From CAUZIB01 sp963578805 (lineage in GTDB: Bacteria; Acidobacteriota; Vicinamibacteria; Vicinamibacterales; UBA8438), in NCBI GenBank assembly GCA_963578805.1, contig CAUZDY010000011.1, positions 8,350 to 72,349 on the forward strand: a DNA stretch of 64,000 nucleotides, read 5' to 3'. A model generated the notes under the pieces. That model was not told the DNA's origin. It searched no databases and saw nothing but the letters and a program-made list of their open reading frames with translations. The first letter of the stretch is position 1, and each line of letters begins with the position of its first letter. A program made the position numbers and the translations under genes. Below, piece after piece: positions 1 to 9,152 of the stretch.

Positions 1-2701
1 GTTCGCGGAGCTGGCTTTGATCCCTCTGGTTCGCGCCATCGAACGCCTCTCGCTGGTCGGAGGAGAGAAGACGCGAGACGACATTGATCACCCGCGAGGC
101 GTCGGCAACATGCACCGTGCTGCCATCGTACTCGGGGGCGATCTTTACCGCCGTGTGCTGACGGCTCGTGGTCGCTCCGCCAATCAACAACGGGAGATCG
201 AGGCCACGACGCCTCATCTCCCTCCCGACAAATCGCATCTCATCGAGTGACGGCGTAATCAGACCGCTTAATCCGACAATATCAGCCTCCTCGTCCCGAA
301 CGGCATCGAGGATCGTGTCGCACGGCACCATGACTCCCAAATCGATGACCTCGTAGTTGTTACACTGCAAGATGACCCCGACGATGTTCTTTCCGATGTC
401 GTGGACATCCCCCTTGACGGTCGCCATGACGATCTTGCCACGTGCCACCGGGCCGCCGTCCTGGTCAGCCTCCATAAACGGCTGGAGATACCTGACGGCT
501 TTCTTCATAGCGCGAGCACTCTTGACGACTTGGGGTAAGAACATCTTGCCCGACCCAAACAGATCGCCGACCACCTTCATTCCGTCCATCAACGGTCCTT
601 CGATGACCCGTAGAGGCGCTCCCAAGCGTTGCCTCGCCTCTTCGACGTCGGACTCGATGAAATCGACGAACCCTCGCACGAGCGCGTAGCTCAGACGCTT
701 CTCGACATCCTGCTGACGCCACGTGTCGTCGACCTCGCGCTTCTTGCCGCTACCTCTGACGGTGTCGGCAAAATCCACCATCCGTTCGGTGGCGTCAGCC
801 CGACGATTAAAGATGATGTCCTCCACCCGGATCAGTAGCTCGTCCGGGATATCTGAGTAGACCACCAGCTGACCGGCGTTGACGATCCCCATGTCCATAC
901 CGGCCTCGACTGCGCGATACAGAAACGCCGAGTGCATCGCTTCTCGAACCACGTCGTTGCCACGAAACGAGAACGACAGATTGCTGACCCCACCGCTGAC
1001 CTTCGCGTGGGGACACGCCTCCTTGATGGCTCGCACCGCTTCAATGAAGTTGAGGGCGTACTCGTTGTGGGCCTCGATCCCTGTCGCGATAGCCAGAATA
1101 TTCGGGTCGAAGATAATGTCATGCGGATCGACAGCGGCCTGCGTGGTGAGCAACTGATACGCCCGGGTGCAAATCTCAACCTTGCGAGCGGTGGTATCGG
1201 CTTGTCCCTCCTCGTCGAAGGCCATGACCACCATCCCGGCCCCGTAACGCCGGATGTGTCTCGCCTTCGCGAGGAAGTCTTCCTCACCCTCCTTGAGACT
1301 AATCGAGTTAACGATCGCCTTCCCCTGCACGCACTTGAGCCCAGCCTCGATCACCGACCAGCGCGAGCTATCGATCATGAACGGCACACGCGCCGCCTCC
1401 GGCTCGGTAGCTAGCAGGTTTAAAAATTTCGTCATTGCCTGCTCGGAATCGAGCATCGCTTCGTCCATGTTGATGTCGACGATGTTGGCGCCACCCCGCA
1501 CCTGATCCAGAGCTACGGCGGACGCACCGGTGAGGTCACCCGTCTTGATTAGCCGGGCAAACGTCCGCGACCCAGTGACGTTGGTTCGCTCCCCGATCAT
1601 GATGAAGTTGCTGTCTGGTCTGATCGTCAGCGGCTCGAGACCACTGAAGGTGGAGAACCGTTCACGGATCGACGGGACCCGGCGCGGTGGAACCCCTGCC
1701 ACCGTCCGGTCGACAGCACGAATGTGATCGGGGGTTGTGCCGCAACATCCGCCAAGCATGTTAACGAACCCGCTCGTGGCGAACTCACCCAACAGCGCAC
1801 CTGTTTCCTCGGCGTGTTGGTCGTATTCACCAAACGCGTTCGGGAGACCGGCGTTTGGATAACAGGTGACATAGACGTCGGCGATCCGCGATAGCTCCGA
1901 CAGATACGGACGCATCTCGCGTGCTCCCAGCGCACAGTTGATCCCGACCGAGAACGGGCGGGCGTGCGCCACGGACGTCCAGAACGCCTCAAGCGTCTGA
2001 CCCGATAGCGTCCGTCCGCTGCGGTCCGTGAGCGTCACCGACAGCATGATCGGAAGCGCGACGCCCCGCTCGTCGAACACCTCCTGGATCGCGACGATCG
2101 CCGCCTTGGCGTTCAGCGTGTCGAAGATCGTCTCGACGAGCAACAGGTCGCACCCTCCGTCCATAAGACCGCGGGCTTGCTCGGCGTAGGTGTCGCGCAC
2201 GGTATCGAATGTCACCGAGCGAAACGTCGGGTCGTTGACATCGGGAGAAATCGACAGCGGCTTGTTCGTCGGTCCGAGCGCCCCTGCCACAAAACGTGGG
2301 CGGTCAGGCGTCTTTTCGCTCCAGGCCCGAGCCGCGGTCATGGCCAGGGTTGCAGCACGGTGGTTCAGCTCGTACACCAGCGACTCTAGCCCGTAGTCGG
2401 CCTGCGCCACCGTCGTGCTGCTGAACGTGTTTGTCTCGATAATGTCGGCTCCCGCAGCGAGATACTCATCGTGGATCGCCGCGATGACCTCGGGCTGGGT
2501 CACCGTGAGGAGATCGTTATTCCCTTTGAGATCGGTCGGGTGATCGGCGAACCGCTCCCCTCGGAACTCAAGCTCGCCAAGACCGCGTCGTTGGATCATG
2601 GTTCCCATCGCGCCGTCCAAAATCAGGATCCGTTGGCTCAAGGCCTGGTCCAGCCTTGAGCGCACCTCTGGATCGCTGGTTGGCGCAACGTTCTCACTCA
2701 T
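1..2701 (-). CDS. metH: Cobalamin-dependent methionine synthase MetH (3' end cut by window edge)
   Basis: Transfers a methyl group from 5-methyltetrahydrofolate to homocysteine through B12, in the cytoplasm. About 900 codons are visible. The N-terminal homocysteine-binding domain begins with 'ILDGAMGTMIQ' and has 'LKGNNDLL' and 'AGADIIETNTFSSTT'; a pterin-binding domain follows. The cobalamin domain, read from about position 440 down to the edge, has 'GDVHDIG', which is the DxHxxG motif carrying the lower-axial His, followed by 'GLSGLITPSLDEM' and 'LLIGGATTS'. The reactivation (AdoMet) domain would lie beyond position 1, so the gene is partial here. ATG at 2701-2699 shares one base with the TAA of the upstream methyltransferase ORF, suggesting translational coupling. 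The family call is secure. Confidence 0.97.
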   Translation of the reverse strand, partial: MSENVAPTSDPEVRSRLDQALSQRILILDGAMGTMIQRRGLGELEFRGERFADHPTDLKGNNDLLTVTQPEVIAAIHDEYLAAGADIIETNTFSSTTVAQADYGLESLVYELNHRAATLAMTAARAWSEKTPDRPRFVAGALGPTNKPLSISPDVNDPTFRSVTFDTVRDTYAEQARGLMDGGCDLLLVETIFDTLNAKAAIVAIQEVFDERGVALPIMLSVTLTDRSGRTLSGQTLEAFWTSVAHARPFSVGINCALGAREMRPYLSELSRIADVYVTCYPNAGLPNAFGEYDQHAEETGALLGEFATSGFVNMLGGCCGTTPDHIRAVDRTVAGVPPRRVPSIRERFSTFSGLEPLTIRPDSNFIMIGERTNVTGSRTFARLIKTGDLTGASAVALDQVRGGANIVDINMDEAMLDSEQAMTKFLNLLATEPEAARVPFMIDSSRWSVIEAGLKCVQGKAIVNSISLKEGEEDFLAKARHIRRYGAGMVVMAFDEEGQADTTARKVEICTRAYQLLTTQAAVDPHDIIFDPNILAIATGIEAHNEYALNFIEAVRAIKEACPHAKVSGGVSNLSFSFRGNDVVREAMHSAFLYRAVEAGMDMGIVNAGQLVVYSDIPDELLIRVEDIIFNRRADATERMVDFADTVRGSGKKREVDDTWRQQDVEKRLSYALVRGFVDFIESDVEEARQRLGAPLRVIEGPLMDGMKVVGDLFGSGKMFLPQVVKSARAMKKAVRYLQPFMEADQDGGPVARGKIVMATVKGDVHDIGKNIVGVILQCNNYEVIDLGVMVPCDTILDAVRDEEADIVGLSGLITPSLDEMRFVGREMRRRGLDLPLLIGGATTSRQHTAVKIAPEYDGSTVHVADASRVINVVSRLLSSDQREAFDGANQRDQSQLRE

Positions 2702-3387
2702 TAGCTTTTCTTCTTCGCTCTGGCCGGTCCCACCGCTCCGACCGCAGCCACGACACCAAATGGTTCCTCGGCGAGGCCGTTCCGACTCCTCACCTTCGTG
2801 AGTCCGGCCCTACGCATCGACGTCTCGAGCACCGCGGGGCTGAACCCCAACCATCGATCGCCTAATCGATCCTGCACCCACTGTTGCTGGTGCGCACACA
2901 GATCCAGGACCAGGACCCTGCCGCGCGGTCGGGTGACCCTGACCGCTTCGCGCAGCGCCTGCGACAACACCGCGATGTCCACCGACCGGTCACCGAGCGG
3001 CAGTCGCTCGATGTCTCCCTTCTTCCACGAAATGTTTAACATCCGCTGACGCCGCGCCCGCGACAGGGTCGCCGAGGACTGATCGACCGCCACAACCCTA
3101 AGTGCCCACCCCGCCATCTCGAGCGTGAGGTGCCCATCGCCACATCCCAGGTCTGCGACAGTGACGGCGGGTAACAACAGTCCTAGCGCACGCGACCAGG
3201 CGGCCCAGCCGGTCGATTGGTGGTCACGCTGGTTCGGCCGGGCGCTCGCGTCGGCGCGACAACGAGGCGTAAAGCAACCAGCCAAGCGGCATGGCCACGA
3301 GCAGGTAGGTGAAGTGCTTCCCGTAGCGTCCGTCTGGACCGTAAGGCTCGGTCGCCCAGTGCAGAATTTCGCTGTACGGAAAGACAT
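2701..3387 (-). CDS. Class I SAM-dependent methyltransferase, apparently decayed
   Basis: The SAM-binding core is clear: 'ADLGCGDGHLTLE' (motif I), 'VVAVDQS', 'GDIERLPL', 'VLVLDL' and 'DRLGDRWLGF'. It matches the methyltransferase half of the ArsR-methyltransferase fusions that often sit beside metH or ahcY. Three things look wrong. The ArsR half is absent. The first ~55 codons of the ORF lie inside the 3' end of the FTR1 gene, and no ATG or GTG is available between that gene's stop (3224) and motif I. And about 11 residues seem to be missing at 'VLSQAL/REAVRV', where relatives have an 'HHA..P..AL' segment. It ends in TAATG with metH. It may be a remnant or a short shifted gene; function should not be assumed. 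Confidence 0.6.
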   Translation of the reverse strand: MSFRTAKFCTGRPSLTVQTDATGSTSPTCSWPCRLAGCFTPRCRADASARPNQRDHQSTGWAAWSRALGLLLPAVTVADLGCGDGHLTLEMAGWALRVVAVDQSSATLSRARRQRMLNISWKKGDIERLPLGDRSVDIAVLSQALREAVRVTRPRGRVLVLDLCAHQQQWVQDRLGDRWLGFSPAVLETSMRRAGLTKVRSRNGLAEEPFGVVAAVGAVGPARAKKKS

Positions 3388-3991
3388 TCGCCTCGGTCAG
3401 CTCGTGGAACCCATAGATGAACAATTGGACAACAAAGATAGACAGAAAAATGGCCGTCACCTGGAAAAAGAGCCCGAGGTTGACACGGTGACCGTAAAGA
3501 GACCAAAGCGAGGCAACCCCGGCCGCACAGACGACCCCCGCCACCGCTCCGGTCACGAGCGCCACCGAACGTACCTGAAACAGCAGCGCGTTCATCATCA
3601 ACGCCGTCTCCATCCCCTCTCGTGTGATCATGAGGACGGTAAACCCAAAAACACCGAGGAAGGCGCTCACTCCGACCTTGAGCGTCGACTTCTTCAGATT
3701 CTCTTCGATATCCCGCTTTATTCGGCTCCCGGCACGCCACATATGCACGATAAGCGATGCCACCAGGACGGCGGCGACGATGGCCAGGATCCCTTCCCAT
3801 AGCGCCTGGTTTGCTGCACGCGCGAAGCCGACTCCGGCGGCGACGCTCATCACTACCGACGTAAAGATGCCCCAGTGAACGGCTGGAACAAGGTGGTGAT
3901 TACCGCTCCGGCGGAGGTATGCGAGGCTGATCGCGATGATCAGAAAGGCCTCAAGCCCCTCGCGTAGTGTGATCGTGAATGCCTGTAACAT
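3224..3991 (-). CDS. FTR1 family high-affinity iron permease
   Basis: Polytopic inner-membrane protein with about seven hydrophobic segments. It carries both signature REXXE motifs of the FTR1/EfeU iron permeases: 'REGLEA' in the first helix and 'REGMET' in the fourth, which form the iron-translocation site in this family. The open frame extends to a GTG at 4027, but the ATG at 3991 ('MLQAFTITLREGLEAF') puts the first helix at the terminus as in relatives, so I use it. No EfeO, EfeB or multicopper oxidase partner is seen. The next gene upstream encodes a DUF3347 metal-ligand-type secreted protein on the same strand, which might be related. The 3' end overlaps the damaged methyltransferase frame. 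Confidence 0.9.
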   Translation of the reverse strand: MLQAFTITLREGLEAFLIIAISLAYLRRSGNHHLVPAVHWGIFTSVVMSVAAGVGFARAANQALWEGILAIVAAVLVASLIVHMWRAGSRIKRDIEENLKKSTLKVGVSAFLGVFGFTVLMITREGMETALMMNALLFQVRSVALVTGAVAGVVCAAGVASLWSLYGHRVNLGLFFQVTAIFLSIFVVQLFIYGFHELTEANVFPYSEILHWATEPYGPDGRYGKHFTYLLVAMPLGWLLYASLSRRRERPAEPA

Positions 3992-4084
3992 CGTTAGATC
4001 GTTGGTAAAAATGAGACCCAGTCTCACTTTTAAACACCCGATGTTATATCCGAGTTGTTCGGGAGGTCAACCGGAGAGCAACTC

Positions 4085-4513
4085 CTACTTGGACCTGGAA
4101 AACGACCCGCAGGTCAGCATGAACGCTCCGAAGAACGGATTCGAAATCGACCCGTCCTGCTGGATCCACGACCTGTCGGCCATCGGGCAATAGGCCACCT
4201 TGAGCTCGCCGATCCCGACGGAATCCGCGTACTCGATAAGGACGTCGCTCAGTGCTCCAAAGGCTCTTCTGGCTGCCTCGATGTCGCCGGCGGCAGCAAG
4301 CGTTCCGGCTGCACCGGCCAGGCCCTTTCCGTCATGCCCCAGCGCCGCCGCGGCTGCCATGATCTCCTCTGCCGCCTCAAATACTCCCTCGGTCGAATCG
4401 CCCGCGAGCGCGACCTGGACCTTTAAATAGGGTGACGTAATCGCCGACGCCAGCTCCGCCGCCACCGGCGACGCAAGCAGCAACACTAGAACGAACGAAG
4501 TCACGAGTCTCAT
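4085..4513 (-). CDS. DUF3347-type secreted protein
   Basis: 142 residues with a cleavable signal peptide (about 1-19, 'FVLVLLLASPVAA'). The mature part is Ala-rich and helical, with 'AGDIEAARRAFGALSDVLI'. It ends with 'AYCPMADRSWIQQDG' and 'NPFFGAFMLTCG', the paired Cys/Met motifs of DUF3347, a domain often found in periplasmic heavy-metal efflux proteins or as small secreted proteins. The Cys and Met residues could bind metal, but this is not shown. A clear ribosome binding site (GGAGG, about 8 bases upstream) supports the ATG at 4513. It lies upstream of and co-directional with the FTR1 permease, so a joint role in metal handling is possible. Confidence 0.85.
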   Translation of the reverse strand: MRLVTSFVLVLLLASPVAAELASAITSPYLKVQVALAGDSTEGVFEAAEEIMAAAAALGHDGKGLAGAAGTLAAAGDIEAARRAFGALSDVLIEYADSVGIGELKVAYCPMADRSWIQQDGSISNPFFGAFMLTCGSFSRSK

Positions 4514-4796
4514 GCTCTAACCTCCGGTATCATCGGCGGACCTATAACAGACCGAGAACCACCACCGTTGCGTTAATCGCTACCGTTGATTAAGCTCGGT
4601 CAAAAGTGAGCACCGATGCGACGAGAGCGCTGTCAGCGGTATTTGCTGCTGCCTTGACACTATCTGGAACTATAACCGCTCAGTAACCATTGTTTCGAAG
4701 CGGCACGGAAATTGTTGATCTGTACGTCACCGTTATCGACAGTGAGGGGCGGCTGAGCGCCTCAGCGCATTCGTGAATCCTTAGCCACGGCAACAA

Positions 4797-5369
4797 ATGT
4801 ACTCTGCTAGATTCGAGGAGGCGGTCACGACGATGCTGGAGGCCCATGGCCTCAACCAGCGGAAAGCCGGCCGAGGCTTCGAGGCTTCACATGCCTTTTC
4901 CGTGGCGACGATCGTTGCCGATCACGGTTTCGCGGAAGACACCGTCATCGCCGCCCTACTCCACGACACGCTTGAGGACACGGACCTCGACCCTGCAGTA
5001 ATCGAACGACGGTTCGGTGTCCTTGTGTTAGACATGGTTCGCGACGTGTCCGAACCTCCGATGCCTCGGCGGTGGCGCGATCGAAAGCTGACATACATCG
5101 AGCAGCTTCGCACCAGTGTTCGGCACGGCTCCCATGCGGTGGCCGCGGCAGACAAAATCCACAACCTCTCGAAGATGACTGAGGGCCTTCAAGCCCACGG
5201 TCCGACCTACATTCGGCCCTTCACAGCGCCCGTCGAAGACATGATCTGGTATCACCAGACCGTCGTGGACACACTACGTGCCACGTGGGATCATCCAATC
5301 TTAATTGAACAAGCGCACCGGCTCGACTCGTTCATCGAGGCTGCCGCGGGTGCGCGGACCCTCTCGTGA
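4797..5369 (+). CDS. HD-domain phosphohydrolase, SpoT/MESH1-like
   Basis: 190-residue stand-alone HD domain. It shows 'SHAFSVATIVADHG' (first His), 'ALLHDTLEDTD' (the HD pair with the following ED) and 'ADKIHNL' (distal Asp), the metal-site pattern of the (p)ppGpp hydrolase domain of RelA/SpoT and of small alarmone hydrolases. There is no synthetase, TGS or ACT domain. Hydrolysis of a pyrophosphorylated nucleotide is therefore the likely activity, but the substrate cannot be fixed from sequence. It is monocistronic; the 283 bases upstream hold no gene and should contain divergent promoters for this gene and the DUF3347 gene. Confidence 0.85.
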   Translation: MYSARFEEAVTTMLEAHGLNQRKAGRGFEASHAFSVATIVADHGFAEDTVIAALLHDTLEDTDLDPAVIERRFGVLVLDMVRDVSEPPMPRRWRDRKLTYIEQLRTSVRHGSHAVAAADKIHNLSKMTEGLQAHGPTYIRPFTAPVEDMIWYHQTVVDTLRATWDHPILIEQAHRLDSFIEAAAGARTLS

Positions 5370-5541
5370 TTACGCCGTTGGCGCGGATCAGTCAAATCCG
5401 AAACCCATCGCTCAAAGGATCCGCATCATCGACATCAGAACTCAGAATCCGGTATCTAGCTGGGCCTTCTCTTCGGTGAGCTCCGCCATGCGTGTATAGT
5501 TGTCGACCGTCGAACGTTCACCGGCACCCGGCTGGGGAAAC

Positions 5542-6543
5542 ATGCCCCAAACAGTCCCACCGACCATGCGTGTCATCGAGATTACTGCGTTCGGTTCCCC
5601 CGATCGTCTGGTGGTTGGGGAACGTCCGGTTCCCGTGCCCTCGTCCGGGGAAGTCCTTGTCGAGGTGGCGGGTGCCGGAGTCAATCGCGCTGACATCATG
5701 CAACGCCGAGGACACTACCCGCCCCCCAAGGGCGCCTCCGATCTCCTAGGGCTCGAGGTGTCGGGGAAGGTGGCCGCTGTTGGCGACGGAGTGTCACATT
5801 GGCGAATTGGCGACCGCGTGTGTGGTCTTGTCACTGGTGGGGGATATGCGGAGTACTGTGTTATACCGGTCCCTCAGTGCCTACCGGTTCCCTCTGGAAT
5901 CGCGCTCGTTGATGCTGCCGCGTTGCCCGAGGCCTGTATGACGGTGTGGACCAACGTGTTCGATTGCGGGCAACTTCAGGCCGGCGAGCGCTTTCTCGTG
6001 CACGGAGGATCGAGTGGTATCGGTACGACCGCCATCCAGCTCGCAAGACTGTGGGGCGCCGACGTCTTCGCGACAGCGGGGACGGCTAAAAAATGTGCCG
6101 CATGCGAACGTTTGGGGGCCACGCGAGCGTTTAACTATCGTGAGACCGATTTCGCACAGGCGCTCAAGGTGGCGACTGATGCCCGCGGCGTCGACGTCAT
6201 CCTGGATATGGTCGGGGGGCCGTATCTCCAGCCGAATCTCCAGAGTCTGGCGGTCGAGGGACGCCTCGTACTGATTGGTCTCATGCGTGGGGCGACCGCG
6301 GAGGTAGACCTGGCCACCGTGATGTCGCGCCGTTTAGTGATCACTGGCTCAACCCTCAGGTCTCGCTCGGTCCGGCAGAAGGCCGCGATCGCCGACTCGG
6401 TCCGTGTGCAGGTCTGGCCGTGGATTTCAGACGCGCGCTTTAAACCGATCGTTCACAAAAGGTTCTCGTTAGACCAGGCGGCTGAGGCTCACCGTACGAT
6501 GGAAGCCAGTGTTCACATCGGCAAGCTCTTGCTCCAGCCCTAG
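5542..6543 (+). CDS. NAD(P)H quinone oxidoreductase, zinc-less MDR (PIG3/QOR type)
   Basis: Medium-chain reductase of the quinone oxidoreductase branch. The N-terminal GroES-like half has 'GEVLVEVAGAGVNRADIMQRRGHYPPP' split across the usual QOR positions and 'GDRVCGLV.GGGYAEY'. The Rossmann half has 'VHGGSSGIGTTAIQLA' for NADPH binding, and the C-terminal 'AAEAHRTMEASVHIGKLLL' is typical of PIG3-like enzymes. No structural or catalytic zinc cysteines are seen. Starts are ambiguous: the frame opens at a TTG (5500), with ATGs at 5542 and 5566; the 5566 start ('MRVIEITAFG') is where family members begin, while 5542 has a weak GGGGA upstream. Confidence 0.9.
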   Translation: MPQTVPPTMRVIEITAFGSPDRLVVGERPVPVPSSGEVLVEVAGAGVNRADIMQRRGHYPPPKGASDLLGLEVSGKVAAVGDGVSHWRIGDRVCGLVTGGGYAEYCVIPVPQCLPVPSGIALVDAAALPEACMTVWTNVFDCGQLQAGERFLVHGGSSGIGTTAIQLARLWGADVFATAGTAKKCAACERLGATRAFNYRETDFAQALKVATDARGVDVILDMVGGPYLQPNLQSLAVEGRLVLIGLMRGATAEVDLATVMSRRLVITGSTLRSRSVRQKAAIADSVRVQVWPWISDARFKPIVHKRFSLDQAAEAHRTMEASVHIGKLLLQP

Positions 6544-6579
6544 TCGGTCGCTCCACCACGACCCGACACACGACCGACT
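6542..6579 (+). terminator. Inverted repeat just after the quinone oxidoreductase stop
   Basis: A perfect 9-base inverted repeat (AGTCGGTCG ... CGACCGACT) with a 20-base loop begins inside the TAG stop codon of the preceding gene. A T5 run follows about 20 bases further on. It may serve as a transcription terminator, or mark the border of the transposase remnant that follows. The long loop and distant T-run keep confidence low. Confidence 0.35.
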
Positions 6580-6602
6580 GCTCTGAAAGCCTTGGCACGT
6601 TT

Positions 6603-7092
6603 TTATGATGCTGTGGTGACCGTATAGCCGCAGTGGCGGAGGTGCTCCCGGCACTCGACCTCGGTGAAGTATGAGTGGCAGGTGCCGGGTAGAGGCCAGA
6701 GCGTGTCTCGATCGGCCGCGGGCAACGGGAAGCACCATTCGATGGGATTAAAGTCGGAACAGTAGAGCAACAAGAACCACAACGACGCCCCGACGGTTGT
6801 GAGGGCCGCGTGCACCCCCTCGATCTTGTGAGTCGGCAGATTGTCGGCAATGACGATGTCACCCAAGTGCCAGGCTGGGACGAGAGTTTACTCGACATAG
6901 GCGAGGAGACTGTCCCCGTCCATCAAGCCATCGATGACGCCGCGGGACTGCACCCGTAACGTTGGGACTGACCCGGGGAGCTGGCCCCGCGATACAATGG
7001 TGTGCCCCAGCGGCACCGGGCGGCCCGACCGGCGCCGCGGCGCCAGAACACGCCACCTTAGTCGCTTGAAACAGGTAGCGTGATCTGGTCAT
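6603..7092 (-). pseudogene. IS630-family transposase remnant
   Basis: Reading the minus strand, the C-terminal DDE region is recognisable: 'DGLMDGDSLLAYVE', then an in-frame TAA at 6890-6888, then 'GDIVIADNLPTHKIEGV', 'YCSDFNPIEW' (the usual SPDLNPIE catalytic motif, here degraded) and 'ECREHLRHCGY', the classic IS630 C-terminus. Upstream of the stop the similarity continues weakly through frame changes ('RAPRR..GRPVPLGH'). The N-terminal helix-turn-helix half is missing, as is part of the segment between NPIE and the C-terminus. No intact terminal inverted repeats were identified. It cannot be active as read. Confidence 0.8.
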
Positions 7093-7122
7093 ATCGAGCG
7101 ACTGAGCCGACCGTGGATCACC

Positions 7123-8907
7123 TCACCAGGGATGATCGATATGCTGGAACGGTCTACTCGGCGTGGTCGTCGAATGGACGACTTCGCCCCCGATAATCGT
7201 CTGCTCGATCCCAATGTCTTTGATGCGGTCAGGGTCAACCGTGAAAATGTCCTCCGCAAGCACGATCATGTCCGCGAGTTTTCCGACCTCCAGCGAGCCG
7301 CGATCCTCTTCGTCAAAAGTCATATAGGCCGTCTCGGTCGTGTAGCCACGGATTGCCTGCTCCAGACTCACTCGCTCCCCAGGGCCATAGACATTTCCGT
7401 CCGAGCTTTTTCTGGTAACTGCCCCGTAAATCCCATACATGGGGCCATGCGGCATGCCGTCCGACCCGTATGACACACGGATCCCTTGATCAAGTAATGA
7501 CTTCTGCGGTTGGCTGGTCTCCAGACGCTCCCCGCTCACGATATCTGGAGCAAATTGCATCTTTGAATACACCCAATTCGGTTGACTGGCTACCATGATC
7601 CCCAGCTCGGCCGTTTTCTGCAAGGTCTCTTCCGGCGGTAGCACCGTGTAGTGATGGATGTAGGGTCGAGCGTCGGCGCGGGGGCTCTCTTGCAGAATCC
7701 GCTCCATGGAGTTCACACACATCTGAATCGCAGCGTCGCCGATGCAATGGATCCCCAACTGCCAGCCCAGCTCATGCCCACGCTTGGCTACCGGATAAAA
7801 CGCCTCCTCAGGAATCCGTATGCCCGGCTCATAATCCTCTCGGGGATACGGTGGCAGGAGCCAAGACGTCGGGCCACTGTAGGCCCCATCGATACTCATC
7901 TTGATGGCCCCGACCTTTAACCGGTCGTTGCCAAACCCCGTGCGGAAGGGCATCGACTCAAGCTCCTGGATCGTGGTTTCGACGCTCGTCTCGATGTCGT
8001 CAAATCGGTCAAACCCTGGCGACAGTCTCGCCTGCACTGTCAGTCGCGGCAGGGTTTCACCCCAGAGGTCGTAGGTGTCCTGCACCCAACGCCATTGGTC
8101 TGGGCTCGTCAACACAACCCCAGCGGCGTTCACGCTGGTAATCCCCACGGCAAGGAGTCCTTCGAGAAACCGGCGCAGCTCAGCCTTTGCGGTCTCTGGA
8201 TCACGGCGCGGTGTGGGAGGCATGACGCGCGTAATCAGCTTCCGTGCGGGACCTTCGCGAAACTTTCCAGTTAGTTCACCCTCGGCGTCGAGGTCAATCA
8301 CTCCGCCAGGCGCCTTCGTATCTTTAGTAATGTTGGCCTCTCGCAGGCCCAATGAGTTCACCACCGTCAGGTGAGCTCCCCGTACCAGCATTACCGGATG
8401 ATCCGGCGCGGCCTGGTCCAAATCCCATCGGGTGGGCGCCTTCTTCTCTGGGAAGGGATGCGGTATGTTGGTCGTGTAGGCAAGCTCCGCCCGAATCCAT
8501 TCCCCTTTGGGCACCTCCGCAGCCTTCTCCCGAATCGCTGTCAGAACCTCGTCCATCGAGGTGGCTTCCCAAAGATCCAACGCGTGGGGATCAGGCGCCG
8601 AACCAAAGCTCAGATGCACATGATTGTCGTAGAACCCGGGCAGAACAGTCTTGCCTTGCAGGTCCACCAGCTTGGTCTCGTCGGACGCGAGGGACTGTAT
8701 ATCGTCGTTTAAGCCCAGCGCCACGATCCGGCCCTCGTTAACCGCCACCGCCTCGACCATGTCAAAGTTTTCGTTGACAGTCGCAATCTTGCCGTTGTAG
8801 AAAACGGCGGCAGGCGCCCCAGCAGAGTTGGATGCTTGCGTACAAGCGGTAACGCCGAACGCTGCGATCAAAGTAAAAGCTACATACGCGTATTTTAAGC
8901 TGCTCAT
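7123..8907 (-). CDS. Exported metal-dependent amidohydrolase, YtcJ-like
   Basis: Large amidohydrolase-superfamily protein of the YtcJ/'amidohydrolase 3' type. It has the N-terminal beta-sandwich strand 'AVFYNGKIATVNENFDMVEAV', the metal-site 'PGFYDNHVHLSFG' (HxH), 'WQLGIHCIGDAAI' and 'YGSDGMPHGPMYG' (the catalytic Asp region), and a C-terminal 'GSLEVGKLADMIVL'. The N-terminus is a signal sequence ending in 'GVTAC', so a lipoprotein is possible. The open frame reaches 8946, but the ATG at 8907 has a GGGGG ribosome binding site and begins directly with the signal peptide. Substrates of this subfamily are mostly unknown. It is flanked by the transposase remnant and by a 200-base gap before the methylamine operon. 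Confidence 0.92.
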   Translation of the reverse strand: MSSLKYAYVAFTLIAAFGVTACTQASNSAGAPAAVFYNGKIATVNENFDMVEAVAVNEGRIVALGLNDDIQSLASDETKLVDLQGKTVLPGFYDNHVHLSFGSAPDPHALDLWEATSMDEVLTAIREKAAEVPKGEWIRAELAYTTNIPHPFPEKKAPTRWDLDQAAPDHPVMLVRGAHLTVVNSLGLREANITKDTKAPGGVIDLDAEGELTGKFREGPARKLITRVMPPTPRRDPETAKAELRRFLEGLLAVGITSVNAAGVVLTSPDQWRWVQDTYDLWGETLPRLTVQARLSPGFDRFDDIETSVETTIQELESMPFRTGFGNDRLKVGAIKMSIDGAYSGPTSWLLPPYPREDYEPGIRIPEEAFYPVAKRGHELGWQLGIHCIGDAAIQMCVNSMERILQESPRADARPYIHHYTVLPPEETLQKTAELGIMVASQPNWVYSKMQFAPDIVSGERLETSQPQKSLLDQGIRVSYGSDGMPHGPMYGIYGAVTRKSSDGNVYGPGERVSLEQAIRGYTTETAYMTFDEEDRGSLEVGKLADMIVLAEDIFTVDPDRIKDIGIEQTIIGGEVVHSTTTPSRPFQHIDHPW

Positions 8908-9152
8908 AGACGCCCCCTTCTGAAACCTAGGTCGGCAGTGTACCATCTAGCAAGCTCAGAGCAATGGAGAGTTCATGATCAGGACGGAGGAGGTAACGTA
9001 ACTCTCGGTTCCTCATGGAGAGGAATAAGTTTCTCTGAAACATCGCCGACTGTCACTCCTGATCGGGTGCTCGCCGAATCCGTAATCAAGTTCGAGAGGT
9101 TTTTTCTGCAACCATCCACCCGACCAAGCATCCCCGTCAAACCTTCGCCACG

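Noticed and set aside
3125..3802. 225-codon plus-strand open frame
   Set aside because: Antisense to the FTR1 permease and methyltransferase; composition is typical of a shadow frame in G+C-rich DNA.
5442..5699. Minus-strand frame ending in a protein-like 'MAELTEEKAQLDTGF'
   Set aside because: Most of it is antisense to the quinone oxidoreductase; the short tail alone is not enough evidence for a gene.
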